From NCBI GenBank assembly GCA_905221605.1, contig CAJNDS010002557.1, positions 1,126,132 to 1,190,131 of the forward strand: DNA of 64,000 nt, given 5' to 3'. The position numbers were made by a program, and so were the translations under genes. The stretch comes from Symbiodinium natans. Its lineage: Eukaryota > Sar > Dinophyceae > Suessiales > Symbiodiniaceae. Shown piece after piece: positions 32,336 through 42,805 of the stretch (position 1 is its first letter; every line of letters begins with the position of its first letter). The notes under the pieces are model-generated. The model searched no databases and was not told the DNA's origin. It was given only the letters and a program-made list of their open reading frames with translations.

Positions 32336-32768
32336 AAACCCCAGAAGGCCCAGCCCTGAATACATGCCCTGAGGCAGCCAGCACGCCTACCAACCTGCGG
32401 CTATTGTGAGGCCCATGGCCCATGACGTCCCCGTTTCCTCAGTTCCTTTTGCGAGTTGGGGTTTAGGGTTTAGGGCCTATAATATTTAATGGGTTTAAGG
32501 TTAGCGTTCAGGGTTTTGGGGTTTAGGGTTTAGGGCCAGCGTCCGAGAGTAAGCGCTGAGTGTCAATGTAGGTTTGGGGGTCTATGAGTTAGGGGAATGT
32601 GGGGTTTGGGGTCGCTGTGCTTCTTGAGACTTCTCGGGCTTAACAACCCTAAACCCTTAGTCCCTGAACCCCTGAACCCCTAAACCCCTAAGCCCTAAGC
32701 CCCAAATACCTGAAACCCTCAGCCCTCAACCCTAGCCCTGGGCCGCTGCTGGGTCTGTGCTCCTTCAG

Positions 32769-32887
32769 CTCTTGCGTCACTCAACAACCAGGATGACATG
32801 GGGGGCATTCGAATTTTGTTCCTATCATCCCTCCTCAGCCAGAAGTCATGCATGATTCCAAACTTCAGCAGAAGGGCTATTTTTTGG
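32769..32887 (+). CDS. Candidate internal exon, product unknown
   Basis: Acceptor GCTCCTTCAG, donor TTTTTGG|GTTTAGGG at the start of a telomere-like unit. The frame reads ALASLNNQDDMGGIRILFLS then SLLSQKSCMIPNFSRRAIFW, 40 codons counting the split one. A good protein-like frame; family unknown. It ends in phase 0, as the next candidate (33078) starts. Confidence 0.45.
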
Positions 32888-33007
32888 GTTTAGGGCCCTA
32901 AACCCTAATCCCCTAAACCTTAAACCCCAAACCCTAAGCGGTTTAGGGGTTTTGTGGGGTTTTAGGCTTGATGGGTTCAGGGTGCCCTACCAAAAACCTC
33001 CAAAAAG

Positions 33008-33062
33008 CCTAAACCCTAAACCCTAAACCCTAAACCCTAAACCCTAAACCCTAAACCCTAGA
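33008..33062 (-). repeat. Telomere-like tract (CCCTAAA)8
   Basis: Perfect units ending 15 bp before the acceptor of the following exon; another CCCTAAA tract starts 7 bp after its donor (33179-33240). Confidence 0.97.
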
Positions 33063-33077
33063 CCCTTAAAGGTGCAG

Positions 33078-33171
33078 CTCGACATCAAGAAGAGCCGCTT
33101 CGTGGCCCGGCTCGGGCGCTGTCGCTCCGTGCAAGATGCGCGGACCTTCAGGCATGCTGGGAGGTCCAAAG
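33078..33171 (+). CDS. Candidate exon, IMPACT/UPF0029-like N-terminal motif
   Basis: Acceptor AAAGGTGCAG, donor CAAAG|GTACTTTAAACCC, so both neighbouring introns consist mostly of CCCTAAA units. The frame LDIKKSRFVARLGRCRSVQD then ARTFRHAGRS resembles the IKKSRF-A-...SV.DA opening of the IMPACT/YigZ (UPF0029) family, whose members bind Gcn1 or act in translation control. Only this motif supports the name; the conserved downstream core is not seen nearby. Confidence 0.35.
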
Positions 33172-33696
33172 GTACTTTAAACCCTAAACCCTAAACCCTA
33201 AACCCTAAACCCTGAACCCTAAAAACCCTAAAAACCCTAAAGCCTATATGTTGCGTTAGAAGTATAGGGCAACCCAAAGTCAGGGGCCCAATTTCTGGGC
33301 CGCCTGGTAGTGGAGCGATTGGAGTTTGAGGTTGAGATTGGGAGAAGCCGATGACTGGCCACTGGCTGCTGTAAAATGCCAGGGGCAAAATTCGCAATCT
33401 TCAGGGTCGTGGGAGTCGTGTTGCGGGTCCCCCTGGAGTGGTTGTGTTACCCCCTACAACCGTTCTGGCATCCTGCATCCTGGAAGCCAAGAAACCCAAG
33501 ACTCTTAGAAAGTCCCCCGAGAAGTCCCTGCATATTCCCTTGTTGTGTTAGAGCCCCAGACTTCGAGAGCTCTGGGCGCGCCGCGGGAATCTCAGCAATG
33601 CGGCCCGAACCCTCGAAGTCCCGCCCGCCAGACACGCAGGTTAACGGTGGGAGACCCGAAAGCGAACCACAACTGCCTCTCGGCTGGAGGTCTTGC

Positions 33697-33793
33697 TTTG
33701 TCATAGTGGGGTAACATTTGAAATTTTGTAAGGGTACCTAAACCAATAAGGATAAGAAGTTTAGATTCTTAGTACTATCCCAACCATGAACTA
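33697..33793 (+). mobile_element. Short dispersed GT...AG-type element, family C
   Basis: Begins TTTGTCATAGTGGGGTAACA and ends ACTATCCCAACCATGAACTA. The ends are imperfect inverted repeats of each other (TAGTTCATGGTTGGGATAG read back). Other copies: 36615-36718, 38320-38492 (nested or double) and 53786-53884. In the copies at 36615 and 53786 the element can be read as GT...AG. Confidence 0.75.
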
Positions 33794-34086
33794 ACTTTCG
33801 GCTAGGAAGGAGGTCTAGGGGCTGATATTGAACTACAAGGAATATTGGCACACAATCATCGAGACCGCCACATGGGATTTCGGGTCATCTGCCAGGTCCC
33901 AGGTGTTGGTTGGGTTCTTGGCTGTGCACTTTAGGGGCTTTCAAGGAATCCGGTTGAGGGACCCACAACAAGGAAACCATCTCATTACAAGTCCCAATTA
34001 TGTTAGCCCTATGTCGAGTTCCTTTTCTGCAACAGTTTAGGGTTTAGGGCTTAGGGTTTGGGGTTTAGTGTTCAGGGAGCGGACAG

Positions 34087-34342
34087 ACTAATGTTGACTT
34101 CACATTAGTGATTCCCGCCGCAATTGTAAAATCCCGCTGCCGGAACACAATAGTGTAGCCCGCCACAATTGTAAAATCCGACCCGGGAAATCCGGTTTTT
34201 ACGGGCGTGGTGCTACTACCTAATACTAAAACTAATAGTACGTCCTACCAGGATTTAGGCGAACATTATTGAGGAGGCCCTGGCCGGAGAGATTGATCAA
34301 TGAAGGGGGGGGGGGGGTTATTAATGCGAAGTCAACATTAGT
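34087..34342. mobile_element. MITE-like element, family E
   Basis: 256 bp with perfect 15-bp terminal inverted repeats, ACTAATGTTGACTTC and GAAGTCAACATTAGT. Internally a direct repeat (CGCAATTGTAAAATCC / CACAATTGTAAAATCC) and a G run near 34306. No coding capacity. No clear target duplication, so it may be an old insertion. Confidence 0.75.
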
Positions 34343-34847
34343 TGAAGCTGCTAATGCCTATCAAAACACAAGGTGGAAGAACATTCCAAGTTCAGGGTTT
34401 AGAGGCTACACATGCTGACTCTCTGGCCATACAGGTCAACTGGCGTAGTGTGAGTGTGGGTGCAGCAGGAGGCCAAACATCAGAACATCCTCGAAACCCT
34501 AAACCCTAGGCCCTGACAAGCCCCAACAAGTTGACGCCCATCGTAATGCCTTGTGCACCGTGGATTCGGGGATCTTATGTGTTGTGCAGGTAACCTTTTA
34601 CCTTCTTGGGTACCGTAAACCCCTAAACGCCCCAAGTTACCTGTTTTCCCACAGGTAAACTCAACCGTTGAGGGATACAGAGAAATATCGGATACAAGGT
34701 GCCTTCTTCCCTCCTTCCCTACTACGAACCAGTAGGTAACCCTGAGCCTAAACCCCAAACTTTCTAAACCCCAATCCCTAAATCCCAGCACTTCAGGTTG
34801 GGCAGCCAGGGCGCCAAGCAGTTCGGCCAGAGATTGGAAGCACAGGT

Positions 34848-34905
34848 TTAGGGTTTAGGGTTTGGGGTTTAGGGTTTCGGGTTTAGGGTTTAGGGTTTAG
34901 GGTGT
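34848..34905 (+). repeat. Telomere-like tract (TTTAGGG)n
   Basis: Eight units with TTTGGGG and TTTCGGG variants. Confidence 0.95.
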
Positions 34906-35254
34906 CTCATGCATCCCCCAATCAGATCCCCAAATAGTAGATCCCCTTACCCCTAACTTCGGAATGACTCAAGCGCTTCTGCTCGAAGCTTCGCACCCCC
35001 TGATGGGTCCTGTTGCTATACATCTAAAGCCCGAAACCCGAGGCTCGAAACCCTACACCCCCAGAGATTCTTAAGCCGCAAAGTCGTAACACAATCATGC
35101 CGCGGCGGTTTTACGTCTCTGGGATCTCGGTGCCCTGCGGTTTAGGGTTTATAGGGTTCAGGCTTCGGGGTTTGGATTTCTAGAGGGGGCGGTAGGGTGA
35201 GCCTAAACCCCAAACTCTACACTCTAAACCCTAAACCCTAGACCCAGACCCCAG

Positions 35255-35351
35255 ACCGCGACGCCACTGAGACGGGGATGTCGGCAGTTCGGATGACGGC
35301 GAGCCGGGTGGGACCGCCGGCCGCCCGGAACGCAACACAATTCGCATATGG
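35255..35351 (+). CDS. Candidate internal exon, product unknown
   Basis: Acceptor CAGACCCCAG, donor CATATGG|GTTCAATTAGGG. The frame RDATETGMSAVRMTASRVG then PPAARNATQFAY is open with GC-rich third positions. CCCTAAA sequence lies upstream and TTTAGGG sequence downstream. Confidence 0.4.
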
Positions 35352-35709
35352 GTTCAATTAGGGTTTAGGGTTTAGAGTTTAGGGTTTAGGGTTTAGGGTT
35401 TCCCTGTTTAAAGGGTGCCGCCTGATAATGGGTACCCAACAAGGGACCCTAATTTCGGAAACGAACCATGTGTTTCTTACTTTGGGTGGGGTTTGGGGGG
35501 CTTTAGGAGGTGGTTTAGGGATTCAAGTGTTTGGAGATTATGGGGTCCGAGATGAGGATTTAGGGCTTTTCGGTGTTTGTAGGTCAGGGTCACAGGTTTT
35601 AGAGGTTTCGTTGATTATGCTGTTGAATTGTTCGGATCACGGGCTCGTTAGCTGCAAGGGAACCTTGGGCGAGCGGCAAACCCTAAACCCTGAACCCTTA
35701 ACTGGCCCT

Positions 35710-35892
35710 GAAACCTTACCCCTAAACTCTAAATCCTAAACCCTAACCCTAAACCCTAAATCCTAAACCCTAACCCTAAACCCTATAAACCCTAAAAACC
35801 CTAAAAACCCTAAACCCTAAACCCTAAACCCTAAACCCTAAACCCTAAACCCTAAACCCTAAACCCTAAACCCTAAACCCTAAACCCTAAAC
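35710..35892 (-). repeat. Telomere-like tract (CCCTAAA)~22
   Basis: Mixed CCCTAAC/CCCTAAAA units at the left, thirteen perfect CCCTAAA units at the right (35799-35892). Confidence 0.97.
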
Positions 35893-36093
35893 CATCATCA
35901 TCCGGCCTTTTGGAATGCAGATCTCACCACACAAAACAACATACCAACCTTTCAAGCTTCATCCCAGGCCCTGACCCCAAAGGCCGTAAGACCCCTAAAG
36001 CCCCTAAAGCCCCTAAAGCCCCTAAAGCCCCTCAACTCCTCAACCCGAAATCCCGCAACCCTAAACCCCAAACCCCAAACCCTAAACTTGTAG

Positions 36094-36170
36094 AACTCAA
36101 CCGCACGTCGGAGGCATGCCCATGCGGGCTGTTCTCGAAGGTTCCGGACTCTTCGGCGTGGTGGTGGTAG
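36094..36170 (+). CDS. Candidate terminal exon, product unknown
   Basis: Acceptor CTAAACTTGTAG, frame ELNRTSEACPCGLFSKVPDS then SAWWW and TAG (36168-36170). Preceded by CCCTAAA/CCCCAAA sequence. No family recognised. Confidence 0.4.
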
Positions 36171-36614
36171 TGACCCGGTTGCTCGTCGGCAAGGCGCGAC
36201 TTAGGGTTTAGGGTTTTAGGGTGTAGGGTTTAGCCTTTTTAGGGTTTGGGGTTTACGGTTCAGGGTTCAGGGTTTAGAGTTTAAATTCGATTGTAGGGTT
36301 AGAGGAGTACCTTGCTGGGCCGAAGGCAGGGACAGGCAACCCCCAAAATCCCTGAAGCCCGAAGCCCTCCTGCAGACTCCCACGTCCCTCCCAAGACCCC
36401 AGCTCCTCACTTTCTCGCGCATACCGAACCCTACGTCGAGGTATTTTGGCGGGATTAAGTTGGGGACCGGTGGCCTGGCGCAGGCCCCAGACGTATCGGG
36501 GTTTAGGGCTTGGGGAGAGGGTTGGCGGGCCTCAAGATGTTTTGGGGGGGGGCTTGCAGGCTAGGGCGACAAGCCGAACGTACTGGTTCGTATAGTAGGG
36601 AGTCAGGGAATTGC

Positions 36615-36718
36615 TTTGTCAGAGTGGGGTAACATTTAACATGTTTAAGGGTACTTCGACACAAGGATAAGAAGGATTTGAAGTTTAAATCCTTCATGCT
36701 ATCCCAACCATGAACTAG
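36615..36718 (+). mobile_element. Family C element
   Basis: TTTGTCAGAGTGGGGTAACA ... ATCCCAACCATGAACTAG; about 104 bp, same ends as 33697-33793. It can be read GT...AG. Confidence 0.75.
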
Positions 36719-36786
36719 ATTAGCTACCTGATATCCCCCCTTGTATAGACCCATGTATAGGGCTTATTGCTCATTCCCTCATTCCC

Positions 36787-36920
36787 TACTTGGAGGTTCA
36801 TGGTACTAAATAGCCAATTTGCACTGTACTTGTAACTGTACTTGTATTAGGGCACTTAAGGGGATTGTAAGTGGCTTATAAGTACAGTCATAATTGGTTA
36901 ATAAGTTCCATGAACCCCTA
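36787..36920. mobile_element. Fold-back element, family D
   Basis: TACTTGGAGGTTCATGGTAC at the left; the right end reads back AGGGGTTCATGGAACTTATT. The pairing extends to AGCCAATT / AATTGGTT. The element runs straight into (CCCTAAA)11 at 36917-36996. Confidence 0.8.
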
Positions 36921-37092
36921 AACCCTAAACCCTAAGCCCTAAACCCTAAACCCTAAACCCTAAACCCTAAACCCTAAACCCTAAACCCTAAACCCTCACC
37001 GCGGCCGGGCCAAGCGACCGGGCCAGGGGAGCTGGCGACCGGAGGCTCCTGACGCCCACGCCAGACTGTTCTTGGACACCTTGGGGTGGCTA

Positions 37093-37295
37093 GGATGTAG
37101 GGTGTAGGGTTTTTGGTTTAGGGTTAGGGTTTAGGGTTTAGGGTTTAGGGTTTAGGGTTTAGGGTTTAGGGTTTCGGGTTTCGGGTTTAGGGTTTAGGGC
37201 TTAGGGCTTAGGGCTTAGGGCTTAGGGTTTAAGGTTTAGGGTTTAGGGTTTAGGGTTTAGGGTTTAGGGTTTAGGGTTTAGGGTTTAGGGTTTAG
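37093..37295 (+). repeat. Telomere-like tract (TTTAGGG)~27
   Basis: Perfect blocks separated by short TTTCGGG and CTTAGGG runs. A further tract is at 37406-37478. Confidence 0.97.
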
Positions 37296-37508
37296 GCCAA
37301 AACCTTAACACCCCCGAAACTTCCTTAACCCCAAGCCCTCAACCCTCAACCCACCCCTAAACTCTCAGCCAGACCTATAGCCCTAAGCCCTAACCCAAAC
37401 CCTGTTAGGGTTTAGGGTTCGGGGTTTAGGGTTTAGGGTTTAGGGTTTAGGGTTTAGGGTTTAGGGTTTAGGGTTTGGAGTTACCCTCAAGCCCTCGAAA
37501 CGCCCTAG

Positions 37509-37583
37509 AGGTGCGCGCCTACTCGGCGGCCACGCGCGCGGTGATCGAAGCGGCCGACTGGGAGGTGCCCGGGCGCTGCATAC
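37509..37583 (+). CDS. Candidate internal exon, product unknown
   Basis: Acceptor CGCCCTAG, frame VRAYSAATRAVIEAADWEVP then GRCI, donor GCATAC|GTTTAGGGG in which the telomere-like unit supplies the GT. Strongly GC-rich third positions. No family. Confidence 0.5.
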
Positions 37584-38042
37584 GTTTAGGGGTTTAGGGG
37601 GTTTTAGGGGTCTTAGGGTTTTTGGGGTTCAGGGTTTTAGGGGTTTGGGTTAGGGTTTAGAGGTTTAGGGGTTTAGGGATTCGGGGTTTAGGACTTTGGG
37701 GTTCAAGGTTACGGGCTTTAGGGATTGTTAGGGTTGAGGTGTTCGGGCTTGGTGGTTTAGGGTCGAGGGACTAGGCGCTTCAGGGGATTGAGGGGTTTAG
37801 GGGCCTGACAGTTGTAGGAGGGTAGTTGCATGGGCCCTTAATATTAGTCCCTAACCTCCTTTAAAGGGTTCTTAAGCCCTCAGCCCTAAAATCCCATCAG
37901 CTTTTCGAGCTAAGGGATTGGTATAAGCCTTTCGAGGGAGGTATTGAGTGACCCGCTCCTCAGTCCCGAAATCCCAGCAAACCTTTCGAGGGAAACTCTT
38001 CCGGGGACCAGCTCGAAGCCTTAAAACCCTAGGGGCCTGAGC

Positions 38043-38225
38043 CTCAACTTCAAACCCTAAAGCCTTAAAGCCTTAAACCCTTAAACCCTTAAACCCTTAA
38101 ACCCTTAAACCCTTAAACCCTTAAACCCCTTAAACCCCATTAAACCCCTTAAACCCTTTAAACCCTTTAAACCCTTTAAACCCTTTAACCCTTAAACCCC
38201 TTTAAACCCTTAAGCCCTTAAACCC
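38043..38225 (-). repeat. Telomere variants (CCCTTAAA)n and (CCCTTTAAA)n
   Basis: Octamer and nonamer relatives of CCCTAAA in homogeneous blocks. Confidence 0.93.
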
Positions 38226-38319
38226 TCTACCGCTATCTAGAAGCCACTTGTGCCAATGTCTGCCTGGCACTTTCGACATGCTTTGGTTTCTCGCAGCCGG
38301 CTCTTGTCCTACTTGCAAC

Positions 38320-38492
38320 TTTGTCACATAGTAAGGTAGGATCTTACATGCTTAAGGGTACTTGCTCAAACACAATAAGTACTAAAAAATGAAGTTGTTA
38401 ATCGTAGGGTAAGACTTTACATTTTTAAGGGTACTTAACACACAAAAAAGTATTAAAAGCAACATTTTTCAATACTATCCCAACCATGAACG
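38320..38492 (+). mobile_element. Family C element, double or nested copy
   Basis: Two starts (TTTGTCACATAGTAAGGTAG near 38320 and GTAGGGTAAGACTTTACA near 38405) share one right end, ACTATCCCAACCATGAAC. It directly follows a possible exon end (TCTCGCAG|CCGGCTCTTGTCC). Confidence 0.65.
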
Positions 38493-38956
38493 AAGTAAGA
38501 GGGAAGGACAAAGCCCGCATCTCGGCGTCAGGCACTTGCCTTATTGAGGCCTTGGTCGCCCAGTGGTACGATTTTCCCCCTTTGGTTTTTTTTTTGGGGG
38601 GGGATTTCAACATCAGGCAACCAAGCCAAACAAGGGTGCCCTTAATGTTTATATGGTTGCCGTGCTACTGAGAGGCACAAAGTCTCAAAGCCTAGGCCAT
38701 GTGAGCCAGAAATACCTTCACCTACAACAGTCCCAGCTGCTGGACCCTAAACTGCTCCTACATCCGAACAACCCAGGCCAAGGTCACGGGGTTCAGGGTT
38801 TAGGGCTTAGGGTTTAGGGTTTAGGATTTAGGGTTTAGGATTTCAGATTTAGCGCCCTCATTCCTACCCTAATTAACCCCTAAACCCGCAACCGTCATTC
38901 CTGCTGTGGCAAGGACATGGTGGAGGGTGTGCGGCTCTCCGTTTCGTGTGTTCCAG

Positions 38957-39023
38957 CATCCAAAGTGGCCTGGCGGGGAGGAGTCTTTGTTTGAGTTCTT
39001 GCTTAAGACCTGTCTAGGGCTTA
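38957..39023 (+). CDS. Candidate internal exon, product unknown
   Basis: Acceptor GTGTGTTCCAG, frame HPKWPGGEESLFEFLLKTCL, donor GGGCTTA|GTTTAGGG inside degenerate telomere-like sequence. No family recognised. Confidence 0.45.
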
Positions 39024-39189
39024 GTTTAGGGTCGAGGGTTCGGGGTTAGGGTTTAGGGTTTAGGGTTTAGGGTTTAGGATCTAGGGTTTATGGTTTAGGG
39101 TAGCACACTTAATGAACCCCTAAACCCCCTATTTCCTAAACCCCCGCTTGGGGTTGGGGGGCTCCCTGAACCCTGAATCTCAAACCTTG

Positions 39190-39288
39190 AACCCTAAACC
39201 CTAAACCTTGAACCCTAACCCTAAACCCTCAACCCTAAACCCTAAACCCTAAACCCTAAACCCTAAACCCTAAACCCTAAACCTTATT
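39190..39288 (-). repeat. Telomere-like tract (CCCTAAA)~13
   Basis: Mixed at the left, perfect from about 39235. Confidence 0.97.
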
Positions 39289-39296
39289 TCAGGCAA

Positions 39297-40147
39297 TGGC
39301 CTCTTTATGAAGGGGTAACTGTCAAAATGGCCCGTAACAGAAACAGATTTGGGAAGAGATTCCGTAAATATTTTTAGGGTTCAGGAAATTGGGACCCCCG
39401 CAGGCCCGTGACAGAAACAGATTTGGGAAGAGATTCCGTAAATATTTTCAGGGTTCAGGGTTTAGGAACCCGGCCAAAGCTGAAAGAGGCCACCTGCCAC
39501 AACCACCCCCCCAAGCGCATGTTTGAGTAGGGGCCAAAGCTGAAAGAGGCCACCTGCCACAAGTGGTCTTTCGCCCAAAGTCCTGTACCTAAAGAGGACA
39601 CCCCCCCTGAATGTCCAAAGCACATGTTTGAGTAGGGGGGGCCAAAGCTGAAAGAGGCCACCTGCCACAAGTGGGCTTTCGCCCACAGTCCTGTACCTAA
39701 AGAGGCCACCCCCCCTGAATGTCCAAAGCACATGTTTGAGTAGGGGGGGCCAAAGCTGAAAGAGGCCACCTGCCACAAGTGGGCTTTCGCCCACAGTCCT
39801 GTAACTAAAGAGGCCACCCCCCCTGGCCTCTTTATGAAGGGGTGACTGTCAAAATGGCCCGTAACAGTAACAGATTTGGGAAGAGATTTGGGAAGAGATT
39901 CCGTAAATATGTTGTTTTTGAGTGTGGACATTGAAGAGGGCTGGCCTCTTTAGTTACAGGGCTTTGGGCAAAACCCAGCTGTGGCGGGTGGCCTCTTTCA
40001 ATTTTGGCCCCTTTTGTTCAAATACATGTTTTGGACATTCAAGGGGGGTGGCCTGTTTAGCTACATGACTTTGGGCGAAAGCCCAGTTGTGGCGGGTGGC
40101 CTCTTTCAGCTTTGGCCCCTTTTGCTCAAATATGTGTTTTGGACATT
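39297..40147. repeat. Head-to-head array of ~100-bp repeats
   Basis: Units containing GCCAAAGCTGAAAGAGGCCA, CCTGCCACAAGTGGGCTTTC and CCAAAGCACATGTTTGAGTA occur about four times at 39472-39830 and in reverse complement about twice at 39940-40147. A second motif (GAAACAGATTTGGGAAGAGA, TTCCGTAAATAT) occurs near 39340, 39413 and 39870 and brackets the left arm. Open frames here are repeat translations. Confidence 0.9.
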
Positions 40148-40712
40148 GAGGCCGGGCAACACATTTCCTAAAGTAGTTAGTGTCGTTTTGGTGACCAGAG
40201 CCGGGCGACACATTTCCTACAGTAGTTAGTTGTTTTAGTGGCCAAAACCGGGCGACACATTTCCTAAACTAGTTAGTCGTTTCTGTGGCCAAAGCCGGGC
40301 GACACATTTCCGAAAGTAGTTAGTCGTTTTAGTGGCCAAAACCGGGCGACACAATTCCTAAAGTAGTTAATCGTTTTAGTGGCCAAAGCCGGGCGACACA
40401 TTTCCTAAAGTAGTTAGTGTCGTGTTAGTGACCAAAGCCGGGCGACACTTTTTTTCCTAAATTAGTTAGTAGTTTTTGAGACCAAAACCGGGCGACACAT
40501 TTCCTAAACTAGTTCGTCGTTTTAGTGACCAAAACCGGGCGACACATGTCCTAAAGTAGTTAGTCGTTTTGGTGACCAAAACCGGGCGTCACATGTCCTA
40601 AAGTAGTTAGTCGCTTTAGTGACCAAAGCCGGGCGACACATTTCCTAAAGTAGTTAGTCGTTTTAGTGACCAAAGCCGGGCGAAAATTTCTTAAACTACT
40701 TAGTCGTTTTAG
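40147..40712 (+). repeat. ~48-bp minisatellite, about 12 copies
   Basis: Unit: GCCGGGCGACACATTTCCTA, AAGTAGTTAGTCGTTTTAGT, GACCAAA. Small length changes (46-54 bp). It directly abuts the right arm of the preceding inverted array. Confidence 0.95.
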
Positions 40713-40916
40713 TGACGATGTTTCACCTCTTGTCTATTGTTGCTAAGCGGAAAAATGCTTTTACAAAAAAACAAGAAAGCTGAAAACAACTACAAAACCC
40801 TAGACAAGGTAGTCTTTCAACTTTTTGGCCACCCCTATATATGGTTGTGCGCTGTGCGTTCCCCCCCCCCCCCAGGTATCCCACCCCCCCATGGTCTACA
40901 GTCTCCCCTAAACCAA

Positions 40917-41070
40917 GCCTAAACCCTAAACCCTAAACCCTTATATAACCCTAAACCCTAAACCCTAAACCCTACACCCTAAACCCTAAACCCCTAAACC
41001 CCTAAACCCTAAGCCCTAAACCGTAAACCGTAAACCCTAAACCCTAAACCCTAACCCCTAAACCCTAGGC
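40917..41070 (-). repeat. Telomere-like tract (CCCTAAA)n
   Basis: About twenty units with CCCCTAA and CCGTAAA variants, ending at a G run followed by (GTG)n. Confidence 0.96.
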
Positions 41071-41215
41071 GGGGGGGGGTCCCGTGGTGGTGGTGGTGGT
41101 CCCGTGGTGGTGGTGGTCCTGTGGTGGTGGTCCGTGGTGGTGGTCCGTGGTGGTGGTCCGTGGTGGTTGTCTGTGGTGGCCGTGGTGGTGGGGAGGGGGG
41201 GGGGGGGGGGGGCCG
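41071..41215 (+). repeat. G run, (GTG)n microsatellite, poly(G)
   Basis: A ten-G run, then GTGGTGGT and GTCCGTGGTG repeats, then a long G run (about 41195-41212). Confidence 0.95.
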
Positions 41216-41589
41216 CCGGGGCGCAACCATACATAGGCCGTGCAAGAAACTCAAGGACACGGTTGAGGGTTTGGGGGTTTAGGGTTTTGGGGTTTCACAG
41301 GGTTCGGGCCAAAGCCCGACACAAAACACCCTAACCCCCAAAACCTTAAGGGTTTCGGATTTAGGTTTAGTTTAGGGTTTAGGCTGGGTGTTTTAGGGTT
41401 TGGCTTTAGGGTTTTGAAGATTAGGGTTGTTTAGAAGTTTAGCTGGTTTGGGGCTGTTTAGGGTTTAGAAGCTTTGGTTTGGGCCTTGAGGGCTATATTG
41501 TTTATTCTGGGAGTGGACTCGGGGGGACTTACTGGAAGGTATTTTGTTATTAGGTTGTATTCATTTCAGAGGCCATGAAAGAGGAGGCC

Positions 41590-41790
41590 CTGGAACAGTT
41601 CTAGTCTGTTCCGGGTACCGTCAAAAAGTGTGCAAAACAACATGCCCTGGAACAGTTCTAGTCTGTTCCGGAGCAGAAAACCAGGCCCCGGAACAGTTCC
41701 AGAACAGTTCCGGAACAGTTCCGCTTTGTTTCGGGATTTTGCCCCAAAAACGTACGCCCTGGAACTGTTCTAGTTTGTTCTGGAGCATAT
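41590..41790. repeat. Cluster of GGAACAGTTC/CTGTTCC half-palindromes
   Basis: CCCTGGAACAGTTCTAG and GTCTGTTCCGG motifs occur about six times, forming repeated inverted pairs GGAACAG...CTGTTCC with 7-base centres. Function unknown. Confidence 0.85.
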
Positions 41791-41799
41791 GAAAACAAG

Positions 41800-42040
41800 G
41801 TTGTTTTTTTCTTATTATCTTCTGTTGTTTTTTTTTTTATATATTTTTCATATTTGTTATGCTGTTATTTTGTGATATATATATAGATATGTACATATTT
41901 CATTGTTATATTGCTATATTGTTATCTTGTTGTATTGGTATCTTGTTATCTTGTTATTTTGTTATATTGCTATATTGTTATATTGCTGTATTGTGTTTTT
42001 ACTGTCATAGTATTCTATTCTTCATAAATCATAAAATGAC
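41800..42040. other. AT-rich spacer with TATTGTTA-type repeats
   Basis: Low-complexity T-rich sequence with imperfect TATTGCTA/TATTGTTA/TTGTTATC units. No gene. Confidence 0.8.
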
Positions 42041-42094
42041 ATTATTCACAACGTGGACATTTTCCTCAGGGGACAAAGAGTCTCTAAAGGAGTT

Positions 42095-42366
42095 CCAAGG
42101 TCTATAAGTCTATAGCTTATATAGGCTATAGGCCTATCCTGCCTCTCCATTCGGGATGACGGAAGCCCTCTCCGGCGCGCTTTTGGCTCACGAAAGTGCG
42201 CTGGGGAGGGTTTTCGTGGCTCCTCTCCTTTCGGGATGACGAAAACCCTCTCCGGCGCACTTTTGGCTCACGAAAGTGCGCCGGAGAGGGTTTTTGTGGC
42301 TCAGGGGACAGAGGGGATCCAAGTTCTATAGTCTATGGCTATAGGTCTATCCTGCCTCTCCATTTT
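42095..42366. repeat. Duplicated hairpin cassette
   Basis: CTATAGG...CCTATCCTGCCTCTCCATT boxes occur at about 42106-42152 and 42325-42365. Between them are two copies of a hairpin. The second (42239-42297) has 25-bp arms with one mismatch (CCCTCTCCGGCGCACTTT pairs with AAAGTGCGCCGGAGAGGG) and a 9-base loop. The first (about 42167-42222) is degenerate. Confidence 0.9.
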
Positions 42367-42608
42367 GGATTGCCACTGACACACCAAAGAGGCTATTGCC
42401 TCGTTTCGGCCTAAGGATTGCCACTGACACGCCAAAGAGGCCATTGCCTCGTTTCGGCCCAATGATTGCCACTGACACACAAAAGAGGCCATTGCCTCAT
42501 TTCGGCCCAATGATTGCCACTGACATACCAAAGAGGCCATTGCCTCGTTTCGGCCCAATGATTGCCACTGACACACCAAAGAGGCCATTGCCTCGTTTCG
42601 GCCCAATG
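42367..42608 (+). repeat. 48-bp minisatellite, 5 copies
   Basis: Unit: GATTGCCACTGACACACCAA, AGAGGCCATTGCCTCGTTTC, GGCCCAAT. Being 16 codons long it gives open frames on both strands; not a gene. Confidence 0.95.
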
Positions 42609-42614
42609 AACTCA

Positions 42615-42755
42615 CAGGTTCCATTTACAGGATTTGCGACGTGATTTGCTACATGCCCTTTTCCATTTACAGGATTTGCGACGTGATTTGCTACATGCCC
42701 CTTTTCCTTTACACGATTTGCGACGTGATTTGCTACATGCCCTTTTCCCTCTCAT
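42615..42755 (+). repeat. ~44-bp tandem repeat, 3 copies
   Basis: Unit: TTCCATTTACAGGATTTGCG, ACGTGATTTGCTACATGCCC, CTTT. Confidence 0.95.
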
Positions 42756-42805
42756 TCCCCCAGATATGTGGCTGACAGTTAAACAGGCCAACGCTTGAAA
42801 TAACC

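Noticed and set aside
42301-42644. Repeated 16-residue frames on both strands
   Set aside because: A 48-bp minisatellite gives frames on both strands; no start or family.
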